In this document: positions 8,443-16,421 of the stretch, in pieces | Layout: every line of letters starts with the position of its first letter | Position numbering within the stretch: position 1 is the first letter of the stretch | Source: Chitinimonas sp. BJB300 | GTDB lineage: Bacteria > Pseudomonadota > Gammaproteobacteria > Burkholderiales > Chitinimonadaceae | Direction: 5' to 3' | Assembly (NCBI RefSeq): GCF_002735695.1 | Contig: NZ_PDZH01000002.1 | Location: 1-64,000 of the forward strand | DNA: 64,000 nt | The notes under the pieces: model-generated | The model's input: only the letters and a program-made list of their open reading frames with translations | Database searches by the model: none | Told to the model about the DNA's origin: nothing | Made by a program: the position numbers and the translations under genes

Positions 8443-10074
8443 ATGCCTCATACAATACATGCCACGCAGCCTATTCAAGGCCAAAAACCTGGTACCTCTG
8501 GCTTACGTAAAAAGGTCGCGGTCTTCCAACAACCGCATTTTCTGGAAAATTTCGTCCAAGCCATTTTCCTGGCGGTGCCTGAACTCAAGGGTGGGACATT
8601 GATATTGGGCGGCGATGGCCGGTATCTCAATGAGATCGCGTTGCAAACCATCCTGAAGATGGCAGCGGCTAACGGTGTGGCGCGGTTGCTGGTGGGGCAG
8701 CATGGGCTGTTGTCCACGCCTGCGGCGTCGCATCTGATCCGGCTTCATCAGGCGGTGGGCGGCATCATTCTTTCGGCTTCGCATAACCCAGGTGGGCCGC
8801 AGGGTGACTTTGGCATCAAGTTCAATGCCGGCAATGGCGGCCCTGCGCCGGAAAAACTGACCGATGCAATCTACGCCGCTACGTTGCAGGTGCATGAATA
8901 CCATCTGAGCAATGCACCCGATATCGACCTCGCGGTGGTGGGGGAGGTTGAATTCGCAGGTATGCGCGTGAGCGTGGTAGACCCCGTGGCGGACTATGCC
9001 GTGCTGATGCAGCAGCTATTGGATTTTGATGCTATCCGGGCCTGGATTGCGGCTGGCCATACGCTACGCCTTGATGCGCTTCATGCGGTGGGTGGCCCGT
9101 ATGCGATCCGTCTTTTTGAAGACATGCTGGGTGCACCGATGAACAGCGTGCGTAATGCCGCACCCCAGCCAGATTTTGCCGGTGGCCATCCCGACCCTAA
9201 CCCGGTGTATTGCGCCGACTTGGTTGACACCATGCAAGGTAGAGGCGCACCTGACTTTGGCGCAGCCTTCGATGGCGATGCTGACCGCAATATGATTCTT
9301 GGCCGTGATTTTGTTTTGACCCCATCAGACAGCTTGGCGGTATTGGCCGCCAATGCGGCGCTTATTCCGCAGTTCAAGGGCCGGCTCACCGGCGTGGCCC
9401 GGTCAATGCCTACATCACGTGCGGTGGATAGCGTGGCTAAAGCACTGGGTATCGACTGCTATGAGACGCCGACTGGGTGGAAATTCTTCGGCAATCTGCT
9501 TGATGCCGGCCGCATTCAATTGTGTGGTGAGGAAAGTTACGGTACCGGCGCTGACCATGTGCGGGAAAAAGATGGCATCTGGGCGGCGCTGGCGTGGCTC
9601 AATCTGGTAGCGGTGCGTAAACAGTCGGTGGCGCAGATAGTGCAAGCGCACTGGGCGCAATTTGGGCGGCACTTTTATTCACGTCACGACTATGAGGGGT
9701 TGAGCGTTGCGGCGGGCGATGTGGTATTGGCTACCCTGCGCAGCAAGCTACCAGGCTTGGTTAACACCCTGGTGGCTGGTTTATGTGTGACGCTGGCCGA
9801 TGATTTTGCCTATACCGATTCTGTAGACGGCTCGCTTTCGCAGCAACAGGGGATTCGGATTGAATTTGCAGGCGGCTCACGCGTGGTCTTCCGATTGTCT
9901 GGTACCGGGACGGAGGGCGCCACGCTGCGAGTTTACCTGGAGCATTACACGGCGGAGGTGAGTGAGCAGGCGCAGGAAACCCAGTCTGCACTCAAGGCTG
10001 TGATTGCCGCCGCCGAGGAACTGGCAGGTATCTACGCCAACACAGGACGTACTGTGGCCGATGTCGTGACGTGA
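8443..10074 (+). CDS. pgm: Phosphoglucomutase, alpha-D-glucose specific
   Basis: The enzyme interconverts glucose 6-phosphate and glucose 1-phosphate, feeding GlgC with glucose 1-phosphate. The 543-residue protein has the usual length of the bacterial Pgm group. Visible motifs are the N-terminal KPGTSGLRKKV, the active-site loop ILSASHNPGGP with the phosphoserine at Ser113, the metal loop AAFDGDADRNMI, the sugar-binding loop CGEESYGTGADH and the phosphate-binding FRLSGTGTEGATLR near the C-terminus. It is followed 139 bp later by glgC on the same strand, which fits a pgm-glgC-glgA unit for glycogen synthesis. Confidence 0.96.
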   Translation: MPHTIHATQPIQGQKPGTSGLRKKVAVFQQPHFLENFVQAIFLAVPELKGGTLILGGDGRYLNEIALQTILKMAAANGVARLLVGQHGLLSTPAASHLIRLHQAVGGIILSASHNPGGPQGDFGIKFNAGNGGPAPEKLTDAIYAATLQVHEYHLSNAPDIDLAVVGEVEFAGMRVSVVDPVADYAVLMQQLLDFDAIRAWIAAGHTLRLDALHAVGGPYAIRLFEDMLGAPMNSVRNAAPQPDFAGGHPDPNPVYCADLVDTMQGRGAPDFGAAFDGDADRNMILGRDFVLTPSDSLAVLAANAALIPQFKGRLTGVARSMPTSRAVDSVAKALGIDCYETPTGWKFFGNLLDAGRIQLCGEESYGTGADHVREKDGIWAALAWLNLVAVRKQSVAQIVQAHWAQFGRHFYSRHDYEGLSVAAGDVVLATLRSKLPGLVNTLVAGLCVTLADDFAYTDSVDGSLSQQQGIRIEFAGGSRVVFRLSGTGTEGATLRVYLEHYTAEVSEQAQETQSALKAVIAAAEELAGIYANTGRTVADVVT

Positions 10075-10213
10075 ATAGCGCCCATTCCGGTTGCCCGTGA
10101 TGGGAGTTGCACCTGAAGTGGATACAGTCCAAGCCGCGTAAAACGGAACGCTGTAGAACCTGGGTGTGACTGGCGTTGCTGTTTGGTTCGCCAGAACAGA
10201 ACGGGAGGGTGGG

Positions 10214-11494
10214 ATGGACGACCTGATTATTGCTCGCCAGTTGCCCCGGCGTAGTATTGCCCTGGTGCTGGCTGGTGGTCGCGGAACAAGGCTCAAGCAG
10301 CTTACCGACAAGCGCGCCAAGCCGGCTGTCCACTTCGGCGGGAAGTTCCGCATCATCGACTTTGCCTTGTCCAATTGCCTGAATTCGGGCATTCGCCGGA
10401 TCGGCGTGGTCACACAATATAAGTCGCACTCGTTGTTGCGTCACCTCCAGCGCGGTTGGGCGATGTTCCGTTCCGAGATGGGGGAGTTCATCGATCTTCT
10501 ACCCGCCCAACAACGTGTGGACGATGGTAGTTGGTACCGTGGCACTGCCGACGCGGTCTACCAGAACCTGGATATTGTCCGAAGCTATCGACCTGAATAT
10601 GTGGTGATCCTCGCTGGCGACCATATCTACAAGATGGATTACGCCCGCATGCTGCTTGACCATGTCCAGAGCCTGGACAAGCTCGGCATCAAGAGTGGCG
10701 TCACCGTGGCGTGTATTGAAGTGCCCCTGCAAGAGGCTAGCGCTTTCGGCGTGATGGCGGTGGATGAGATGCGCAAGATCATCGACTTTGTCGAGAAGCC
10801 TGCCGACCCGCCGCCCATGCCCGATAAGCCTGGGCGGGCATTGGCCAGCATGGGTATCTATATCTTCGATGCGGACTATCTGTACCGGCTGCTGGAGGAA
10901 GATATTGACGATGCCGGTAGCGAACATGATTTCGGCAAGAACCTGATTCCAGCCGCCGTGAAGGCTGGTCGGGCTTTGGCGCATCCGTTTGGCCTTTCCT
11001 GCGTATCGAGTTATCCGCATGCACCCCCTTACTGGCGTGATGTCGGTACGGTGGATGCTTATTGGGCTGCGAATCTGGATTTGGCGTCGATTACGCCGGA
11101 GTTGGATTTATACGATCGAAGCTGGCCTATCTGGACCTACCAGGAACAGCTGCCCCCCGCCAAATTTGTGCAGGATGCGGGAGGTGAACACCGGGTGCAC
11201 AACGCCATCATTTCAGGTGGCTGTATTGTCTCGGTGGCACAGGTCACCAACTCGGTGCTTTTCAATAAGGTACGGGTGCACCCGCACTGTTTAATCGACC
11301 AAGCTGTGCTGCTGCCGGATGTGGATGTGGGCCAGGGAGCCCGGTTGCGTAAGGTGGTGGTGGACCGCGGTTGTAAGATTCCTGCGGGGATGGTGATTGG
11401 CGAGGATGCCGATAATGACACCAAACATTTCTATCGCAGCGAAGGCGGTGTGCTGTTGGTGACACGTGAGATGTTGCTGGGGATGAAAATCTGA
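10214..11494 (+). CDS. glgC: Glucose-1-phosphate adenylyltransferase (ADP-glucose pyrophosphorylase)
   Basis: GlgC makes ADP-glucose from ATP and glucose 1-phosphate, the committed step of glycogen synthesis. The protein begins [26 protein letters not shown], the usual N-terminus with the nucleotide-binding GGRGTRL, followed by [19 protein letters not shown] and the substrate segment [12 protein letters not shown] left-handed beta-helix with hexapeptide-like repeats closes the protein. The frame could open at 10166, but GGGAGGG lies four bases before the ATG at 10214 and that start gives the normal 426 residues. A 10-bp inverted repeat separates it from glgA. Confidence 0.96.
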   Translation: MDDLIIARQLPRRSIALVLAGGRGTRLKQLTDKRAKPAVHFGGKFRIIDFALSNCLNSGIRRIGVVTQYKSHSLLRHLQRGWAMFRSEMGEFIDLLPAQQRVDDGSWYRGTADAVYQNLDIVRSYRPEYVVILAGDHIYKMDYARMLLDHVQSLDKLGIKSGVTVACIEVPLQEASAFGVMAVDEMRKIIDFVEKPADPPPMPDKPGRALASMGIYIFDADYLYRLLEEDIDDAGSEHDFGKNLIPAAVKAGRALAHPFGLSCVSSYPHAPPYWRDVGTVDAYWAANLDLASITPELDLYDRSWPIWTYQEQLPPAKFVQDAGGEHRVHNAIISGGCIVSVAQVTNSVLFNKVRVHPHCLIDQAVLLPDVDVGQGARLRKVVVDRGCKIPAGMVIGEDADNDTKHFYRSEGGVLLVTREMLLGMKI

Positions 11495-11511
11495 TGGTTC
11501 CTGAGCGCCCG

Positions 11512-11572
11512 TTGTACCTCAATCTCCCACGCCTGGGCTTGTACTACCTGCTGTTAGCGGGGTGAGGTACAA
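11512..11572. repeat. Widely spaced 10-bp inverted repeat between glgC and glgA
   Basis: TTGTACCTCA (11512-11521) and TGAGGTACAA (11563-11572) are exact complements 41 bases apart, and the second arm runs into AAA. The pair could fold as a large stem-loop in the glgC-glgA transcript or mark a repressor site. No T-run follows on the plus strand, so it is not a simple terminator. Confidence 0.4.
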
Positions 11573-11603
11573 AAACCGGAATGAATTTATTTCTATTTAG
11601 GTT

Positions 11604-13064
11604 GTGGCTTTGAAAATTCTTCACGTGGCGGCGGAATGTTTTCCCTGGTTGAAAACGGGCGGGCTCGCCGATGTCATTGGCGCATTGCCTACTGCCCAGC
11701 GAGTGCAGGGGATGGATGCCAGGATATTGCTCCCGGGCTTTCCTGCCATCCGTGCAGGCTTGCTCGATGCAAAGCGTGTGGCGGTGGTGCCGCCGCATTT
11801 TGTCGCGTCGGAATGTGTGCTGTGGCAGGGAAAGTTGCCTGATGGCACGCCGGTGTATGTGATCGATGCGCCCAGTTTGTTCGACCGTCCTGGTAATCCT
11901 TATGCTGATGGTGATCAACGACCCTATCCAGACAACTATCGCCGCTTTGCGCTGTTGGGCTGGGTGGCTGTTCAATTGGCGGCGGGCCAGTTGGGTGGTT
12001 GGCGGCCCGATGTACTGCATGCGCACGACTGGCATGCCGGCCTTGCCGCCGCCTATTTGAAACATGCTGCGTTGTTGCGGGGTAGCAAGCTGGCTGCCAG
12101 TGTGTTTACCGTGCATAACCTCGCGTATCAGGGCTTGTTTCCCGGCGATGTATTTGGCGAACTGAGTTTGCCCGGAAATTTCTTTCAGTACGACGGTCTG
12201 GAGTTTCATGGCCAACTTGCCTTTATCAAATCCGGCCTGCAATTCAGCGATCGTATCGCTACGGTCAGCCCCACCTACGCGCGTGAGATTCAATCGGCTG
12301 AGCATGGCTGCGGGCTGGATGGGTTGTTGCGCTACCGGGTGGCCCACCTGACGGGAATTCTCAACGGTGTAGATGCCGCGAGTTGGAATCCCGCTGCAGA
12401 CCCGGCCTTGCCAGGGCATTTCGATGTGGAAAAGACGGTAGGTAAGGCGCGCTGCAAGGCGTGTCTGCAAAAGGAGCTGGGCTTGGCTTGTGCGCCCAAT
12501 GCATTGTTGTTTGGGGTGGTAAGCCGGTTGACCGAGCAGAAGGGGCTGAATCTGGTCTTGGCAGGAATGCAGAAGCTATTGGCCCAAGGTGGGCAACTGG
12601 TTGTGCTGGGTAGTGGTGAACCGGCATTGGAGGCAGGTTTCAAGCAAATGGAACAAGATCATCCCGGCAGCGTGGTGGTACGGCTTGGTTTTGAAGAGCC
12701 GCTTTCGCATCGCATCTTCGCAGGTGCTGATGTGATCATGGTGCCATCGCGTTTTGAGCCCTGTGGTCTGACGCAGATGTATGGCATGCGTTATGGCGCA
12801 CTACCCTTGGCGCGGCGCACAGGCGGGCTGGCCGATACGGTGGTCGATTGCAGCTTGGAAAACTTGGCGGATGGGACCGCATGCGGATTTGTCTTCGAGC
12901 GTTTTGAGCAGCCCGATTTCGATGCTGCCGTGCAACGCGCCTTTGTGCTCTATGCCAAGCCCCCAATATGGCGCGAGGTGCGCCGCCATGCCATGGGCCG
13001 TCAATTCGATTGGGCTGCGCCGGCACAAGCTTATTTGGCGTTATACCGTGCAGCACACAAGTAG
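11604..13064 (+). CDS. glgA: Glycogen synthase (ADP-glucose type, GT5)
   Basis: GlgA extends alpha-1,4-glucan with ADP-glucose. The 486-residue protein has the defining N-terminal KTGGLADVIGALP (ADP-glucose binding), HAHDWHAGL, FTVHNLAYQG, the C-terminal GT-B lobe with VSRLTEQKGLNLV, and the catalytic-site region PSRFEPCGLTQMYGMRYG. The first start codon is GTG at 11604. A TTG at 11610 would give the more typical MKILHVAAE start and has better spacing from the AGG at 11599-11601, so the start is uncertain by two codons. It is the last gene of the glycogen cluster. Confidence 0.95.
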   Translation: MALKILHVAAECFPWLKTGGLADVIGALPTAQRVQGMDARILLPGFPAIRAGLLDAKRVAVVPPHFVASECVLWQGKLPDGTPVYVIDAPSLFDRPGNPYADGDQRPYPDNYRRFALLGWVAVQLAAGQLGGWRPDVLHAHDWHAGLAAAYLKHAALLRGSKLAASVFTVHNLAYQGLFPGDVFGELSLPGNFFQYDGLEFHGQLAFIKSGLQFSDRIATVSPTYAREIQSAEHGCGLDGLLRYRVAHLTGILNGVDAASWNPAADPALPGHFDVEKTVGKARCKACLQKELGLACAPNALLFGVVSRLTEQKGLNLVLAGMQKLLAQGGQLVVLGSGEPALEAGFKQMEQDHPGSVVVRLGFEEPLSHRIFAGADVIMVPSRFEPCGLTQMYGMRYGALPLARRTGGLADTVVDCSLENLADGTACGFVFERFEQPDFDAAVQRAFVLYAKPPIWREVRRHAMGRQFDWAAPAQAYLALYRAAHK

Positions 13065-13101
13065 GTGCTGCACACTGGGCGTGTGTGCCCTGGTGTAGTC
13101 G

Positions 13102-13716
13102 CTAATGCTTTCCGCGCTGCTTATGCACCAGTGGGGCGGTGTGGTCACGGGCTTGCCAGTCGCTGTGTGTCAGGGCTGTCAATATATGGTCGCGCCAAAA
13201 GCCATCAATCAACAGATAGTCGCGTGCCATGCCCTCTCGTTGGAACCCCATCTTTTGAAGTAGACGTGCACTTCGCTCGTTGTCTGGCAAGTGGTTAGCA
13301 GCCACTCTGTGCAGGTTGAAGGTAGCGAATATCCACGGAATGGCCAATTGCAGCGCACGTTGCATACGCCCGTGCCCCCATTGCGTCTGCGCCAATGCGT
13401 AGCCCAGTGTGCAGCCATGGTGCGGATAGCCGCTGATATTGGTGAAGTTGATGTCACCGATGACAGTTTGATCGTTGGGCTCGAATACGAACAGACAGGC
13501 ATTGCGCGCTTGTTCGTAATGGCTCAGGTTCAAGGCGATGCGCATCTCCCAAAAGGAGACGGTGTAGAAATTATCCGGCCTGCGTGGCTCGACCGGCCCT
13601 AGCGCTTCGCGGTTGGCGGTGAAGAACGCCAGGATGGCAGGAATGTCATCGGACGTTGCCAGCCGGATGATCAAACTACCATCAGTGAGGTAAGGAAGAG
13701 GAATGATGCTGTTCAT
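13102..13716 (-). CDS. GNAT acetyltransferase, RimJ/ribosomal-protein alanine acetyltransferase type
   Basis: The 204-residue protein, taken from ATG 13716 (MNSIIPLPYL), has the acetyl-CoA-binding GNAT fold of the RimJ/RimL group. It shows LIIRLATSDDIPAILAFF, a long GDINFTNISG strand, LGYALAQTQWGHGRMQRAL (pyrophosphate loop) and the closing NERSARLLQKMGFQREGMARDYLLIDGFWRDHILTAL, which is very typical of RimJ (N-terminal acetylation of ribosomal protein S5 in E. coli). The frame stays open upstream but that part has no family similarity. A terminator-like hairpin lies between it and the cytochrome genes upstream, so it is probably transcribed separately. Confidence 0.85.
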   Translation of the reverse strand: MNSIIPLPYLTDGSLIIRLATSDDIPAILAFFTANREALGPVEPRRPDNFYTVSFWEMRIALNLSHYEQARNACLFVFEPNDQTVIGDINFTNISGYPHHGCTLGYALAQTQWGHGRMQRALQLAIPWIFATFNLHRVAANHLPDNERSARLLQKMGFQREGMARDYLLIDGFWRDHILTALTHSDWQARDHTAPLVHKQRGKH

Positions 13717-13737
13717 TACAGACGTTGGCGTTAAGTT

Positions 13738-13775
13738 AAAAAAGAAAGCACTACGCCCGGCAAGCCGGGCGTAGT
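13738..13775 (-). terminator. Rho-independent terminator after the cytochrome c pair
   Basis: A perfect 12-bp GC-rich inverted repeat (ACTACGCCCGGC/GCCGGGCGTAGT) with a 2-nt centre is followed on the minus strand by GCTTTCTTTTTT. It sits 25 bp after the stop of the cytochrome gene ending at 13800 and just upstream of the acetyltransferase. Confidence 0.8.
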
Positions 13776-13799
13776 GGCATACATCACAACCATAGGTGC

Positions 13800-14123
13800 C
13801 TAGCGTTTCATGTTCAAACCGCTTTGCTGCGAGGCGAACCAATCGGCGAGGTTGGCGATATCGTCTTTGGTCAATGGCTTGGCCATCCCCGCCATGATGG
13901 CGTTGGTGCGGACACCCGTCTGATAGTCGTGCAGTGCACGCGCTATATAGTCACCATGCTGGCCAGCCAGTACAGGATATTGTGGATTGGTGCTGTTGCC
14001 ATCCACATTGTGGCAGCTGGCACATACTTGTTCGGATTTGGCTTTGCCGGCGTTCAAGTCAGCAGCCTGTGTTGCCAATGTCGTGCCGGCAATGACGAGC
14101 AGGGAAAGGCATCGGGCATTCAT
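13800..14123 (-). CDS. Small periplasmic cytochrome c (class I, single heme)
   Basis: From ATG 14123 (with AAGAGG seven bases before it) the product is 107 residues: a signal peptide ending near TQAADL, the heme site CASCH, and a distal segment VLAGQHGDYIARALHDYQTG followed by MAGMAKPLTKDDIANLADWFASQ. The Met in this last part is the likely sixth ligand. It resembles one half of cytochrome c4 or a c553-type electron carrier. It lies 10 bp after a second cytochrome of similar design, and both share a promoter region upstream of 14454. The redox partner is unknown. Confidence 0.87.
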   Translation of the reverse strand: MNARCLSLLVIAGTTLATQAADLNAGKAKSEQVCASCHNVDGNSTNPQYPVLAGQHGDYIARALHDYQTGVRTNAIMAGMAKPLTKDDIANLADWFASQQSGLNMKR

Positions 14124-14133
14124 CGTAAACCTC

Positions 14134-14454
14134 TTAGCGTTTGCCAGTGTAGTAAGCGGCCAGATCGGCAATATCTTGTTCAGATAGCTGTGCGGCGATA
14201 GCGGTCATTGTCGGGTGCTTACGTGCGCCGGTCTTATACGCAGTCAAAGCCGCAACGATGTACTCGGCATGCTGGCCGCCGATTTTGGGTACGTGGTAAA
14301 CGCTGGGGAATGCTGTTTTGTAGCCGTCGATGCCATGACAGCCAATGCACATCGAATTCTTCTTTGCCCCGGTTTGCGGGTCGCCCGCTGCTTGCACGGC
14401 TAATGGCAGGCTAATAACCAGCCCCAATGCGAGCCATGTTGGCTTGTTAAACAT
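14134..14454 (-). CDS. Small periplasmic cytochrome c (class I, single heme)
   Basis: The start is ATG 14454, preceded by GGGAGGTGACG, giving 106 residues. There is a signal peptide (FNKPTWLALGLVISLPLAVQAAG), the heme motif CIGCH, the conserved segment KIGGQHAEYIVAALTAYKTG with a possible Met ligand in HPTMTAIAAQL, and LSEQDIADLAAYYTG at the end. The two neighbouring cytochromes are clear paralogues; as a pair they resemble the two halves of a cytochrome c4 on separate chains. They probably carry electrons between the quinol-oxidising and terminal oxidase complexes. Confidence 0.87.
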   Translation of the reverse strand: MFNKPTWLALGLVISLPLAVQAAGDPQTGAKKNSMCIGCHGIDGYKTAFPSVYHVPKIGGQHAEYIVAALTAYKTGARKHPTMTAIAAQLSEQDIADLAAYYTGKR

Positions 14455-14620
14455 CGTCACCTCCCATATTGGTATCTTGCTCCAGCGGCGGGAAGTCGCC
14501 AGAGTCCGCAGCATTGTAGCGATGCCAAAGTCGCTGCGCCACGCTGGCATTATGGCCTTAAAAGCAACTATTTATGGACGTTGAAGGCAAGTAAAGCTGT
14601 TGATTCAGCTAGTTGCAGTG

Positions 14621-14636
14621 CGAATAGCGCTATTCG
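14621..14636. promoter_or_regulatory. Perfect 16-bp palindrome between the methyltransferase and cytochrome genes
   Basis: CGAATAGCGCTATTCG is an exact palindrome, set within a looser outer repeat (TTGCAGTGC before, GCGCTGCAC after). It lies about 170 bp upstream of the first cytochrome start and about 100 bp after the methyltransferase stop. It could be an operator or a hairpin ending methyltransferase transcription; no T-run follows on the minus strand. Confidence 0.35.
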
Positions 14637-14732
14637 GGTTGCGCTGCACCGGTATGCCGGGTATGCAACGGCGACTGAAAGGTGTTGTATGACAAGCTGT
14701 AAGCGGTGTTGGCAATAGCTGTCTCAAGCCAA

Positions 14733-15500
14733 TCAATGCTGCTTACGTTGGTTCACCAGCTTGGGTTGGCGTCTGTCTGCTGCACCGACGGCGACCGCCC
14801 GGCCAACCGGCTTCGCTTTCTTCCAGGCTGGGGTAATCAAGCGCATGCCTCGCACACGTTTGACACTTTCAAGGCAATAAACGCCGCCGTTGATTGGCCA
14901 CCAACGTTCGCCTGCATGTTCCATGAAGTGAAAACTTTCGCGCCAGTTGTCACGCAGAATAGGTGGAGAGTGACAACAGGTTTTACTGACGGCCGGTTCA
15001 AGGCACAGTAACGCCAGCCAATCCTTCAGCCGTGGCAAGCTGATGAACTGACCCTGCCAAGGCATACCTTGACGCCGCTTGGTCAGGCGGGTTGCTCCCC
15101 ACAGGCTCCAGGGGTTGAAACCACTCAGTATCAGTCGGCCCTCCGGTACCAATACGCGTTCTGCTTCGCGCAATACCGAATGGGGATCAGGATGGAAGTC
15201 CAAGGTATGCGGTAAAATCAGTAAATCGATGCTGGCTGCCGGAAAAGGAAGCTGGGTAGGGTCGCTGGCCAGTTTGCAGCCTCTTGCCGTACCGGCAATG
15301 ATGCGGGTGGGCATGCGGTTGCTACGCAGCAAATCCAGCCCAGGTAGTTCCAGCTGCACTGCGTAATAACCAAACACATCGGCTACGGCGTTATCAAAAA
15401 ACGCCTGCTCATGCATAGCGACATACTGCCCAAGTGGACTAGCCAGCCAAGCTGCGAAGGCTTCGCTGGCGCAAGTACCTGGATGATTGGAGAGGTTCAT
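14733..15500 (-). CDS. Class I SAM-dependent methyltransferase (YafS-like)
   Basis: The 255-residue protein contains the methyltransferase-11 type core FPAASIDLLILPHTLDFHPDPHSVLREAERVLVPEGRLILSGFNPWSLWG. The classical glycine loop (motif I) is weak or absent. The gene is divergent to gloB and followed across it by mltD, the same neighbourhood as yafS-gloB-mltD in E. coli, which supports the YafS assignment. The substrate is not known. The start at ATG 15500 has AGGA eight bases upstream, and its codon shares two bases with the gloB ATG on the other strand. The C-terminal 30 residues are basic and probably disordered. Confidence 0.82.
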   Translation of the reverse strand: MNLSNHPGTCASEAFAAWLASPLGQYVAMHEQAFFDNAVADVFGYYAVQLELPGLDLLRSNRMPTRIIAGTARGCKLASDPTQLPFPAASIDLLILPHTLDFHPDPHSVLREAERVLVPEGRLILSGFNPWSLWGATRLTKRRQGMPWQGQFISLPRLKDWLALLCLEPAVSKTCCHSPPILRDNWRESFHFMEHAGERWWPINGGVYCLESVKRVRGMRLITPAWKKAKPVGRAVAVGAADRRQPKLVNQRKQH

Positions 15501-16254
15501 GTTGAACATCCTGCCAGTTCCTATTCTGAAGGACAACTATGTCTGGCTGGCGCATCAAGCCGGCCGTGCATTGGTGGTTGATCCGGGTGACGCTGGCCCA
15601 GTTCGCGCCAAGCTCAGCGAGTTGGGCCTGGACTTGGCGTCCATCTTAATTACTCATCACCATGCTGATCATATAGCGGGTCTTGCGGAACTGATTGCCG
15701 CTTATCGCTGTCCAGTATTCGGGCCCGCTGGCATTGCCGGTATAGACCATGTCGTAGACGATGGTGCGCAGTTAAAGGTGCCGGAGCTTGATGTGCAATT
15801 CGTCGTGATGTCGGTACCAGGGCATACACAAGACCACTTGGCTTACTATGGTGAAGGTGTACTGTTTTGCGGCGATACTTTATTTGCCTGTGGTTGCGGG
15901 CGGCTGTTTGAAGGCTCCGCGCTACAGATGCAGGCTTCGCTGGCGCGCTTGGCCGCCTTGCCCGATGAAACCTTGGTTTGCTGTACGCATGAATATACCC
16001 TCGCCAACCAGCGTTTTGCCTTGGCGGCGGAGCCTGGCAATGCGGTCTTGCAGCAGCGGGTGGGGCAGGATGCGGCCCGACGAGCGGGTGGCGAGCCTAC
16101 TTTGCCGAGCAGCATAGGGTGGGAAAAAGCGACGAATCCCTTTCTGCGATGGTCGTCGCCAGAATTGATAACGGTTGCTGCTCAGCAAGGCGCAATGAAT
16201 AGTAGCCCGGTGGAAGTTTTTGCAGCGCTACGTCGTTGGAAAGATGTTTTTTAA
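15499..16254 (+). CDS. gloB: Hydroxyacylglutathione hydrolase (glyoxalase II)
   Basis: GloB hydrolyses S-lactoylglutathione to lactate and glutathione, completing methylglyoxal detoxification. The 251-residue protein has the metallo-beta-lactamase zinc motif ITHHHADHIAGL, the third ligand region VPGHTQDH, LFCGDTLFACGCGRLFEG and CTHEYTLANQRFA, all typical of glyoxalase II. ATG 15499 is preceded by GGAGAGG; a longer start at 15487 is possible. The close divergent arrangement with the methyltransferase gene leaves no room for two ordinary promoters between the start codons, so each promoter must lie within the other gene. Confidence 0.96.
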   Translation: MLNILPVPILKDNYVWLAHQAGRALVVDPGDAGPVRAKLSELGLDLASILITHHHADHIAGLAELIAAYRCPVFGPAGIAGIDHVVDDGAQLKVPELDVQFVVMSVPGHTQDHLAYYGEGVLFCGDTLFACGCGRLFEGSALQMQASLARLAALPDETLVCCTHEYTLANQRFALAAEPGNAVLQQRVGQDAARRAGGEPTLPSSIGWEKATNPFLRWSSPELITVAAQQGAMNSSPVEVFAALRRWKDVF

Positions 16255-16291
16255 GCCTGAAAAACGGGCTTGTGTTGATCGGAAATCGTAG

Positions 16292-16320
16292 CCTTAATAT
16301 TGATTATTAAGGAAGTTTTT
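16292..16320 (+). terminator. Candidate terminator after gloB
   Basis: CCTTAATA, a 5-base loop and TATTAAGG form an 8-bp AT-rich stem followed by AAGTTTTT. It lies 40 bp after gloB and upstream of mltD. The stem is weak, so termination would be partial. Confidence 0.4.
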
Positions 16321-16421
16321 GGTTGACGCTCTCGGTGGTCGCCGTTACTATCCGGCCAGTTTTTGACGTCAGCATGTCCAGAGTTACGCCTGCCAAGACA
16401 TGCTTTTTTGCTTTTCGGTAC

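Noticed and set aside
11544-12470. 308-codon minus-strand frame opposite glgA
   Set aside because: A shadow of glgA; the composition (many Gln, His, Arg) is that of an antisense frame in GC-rich DNA.
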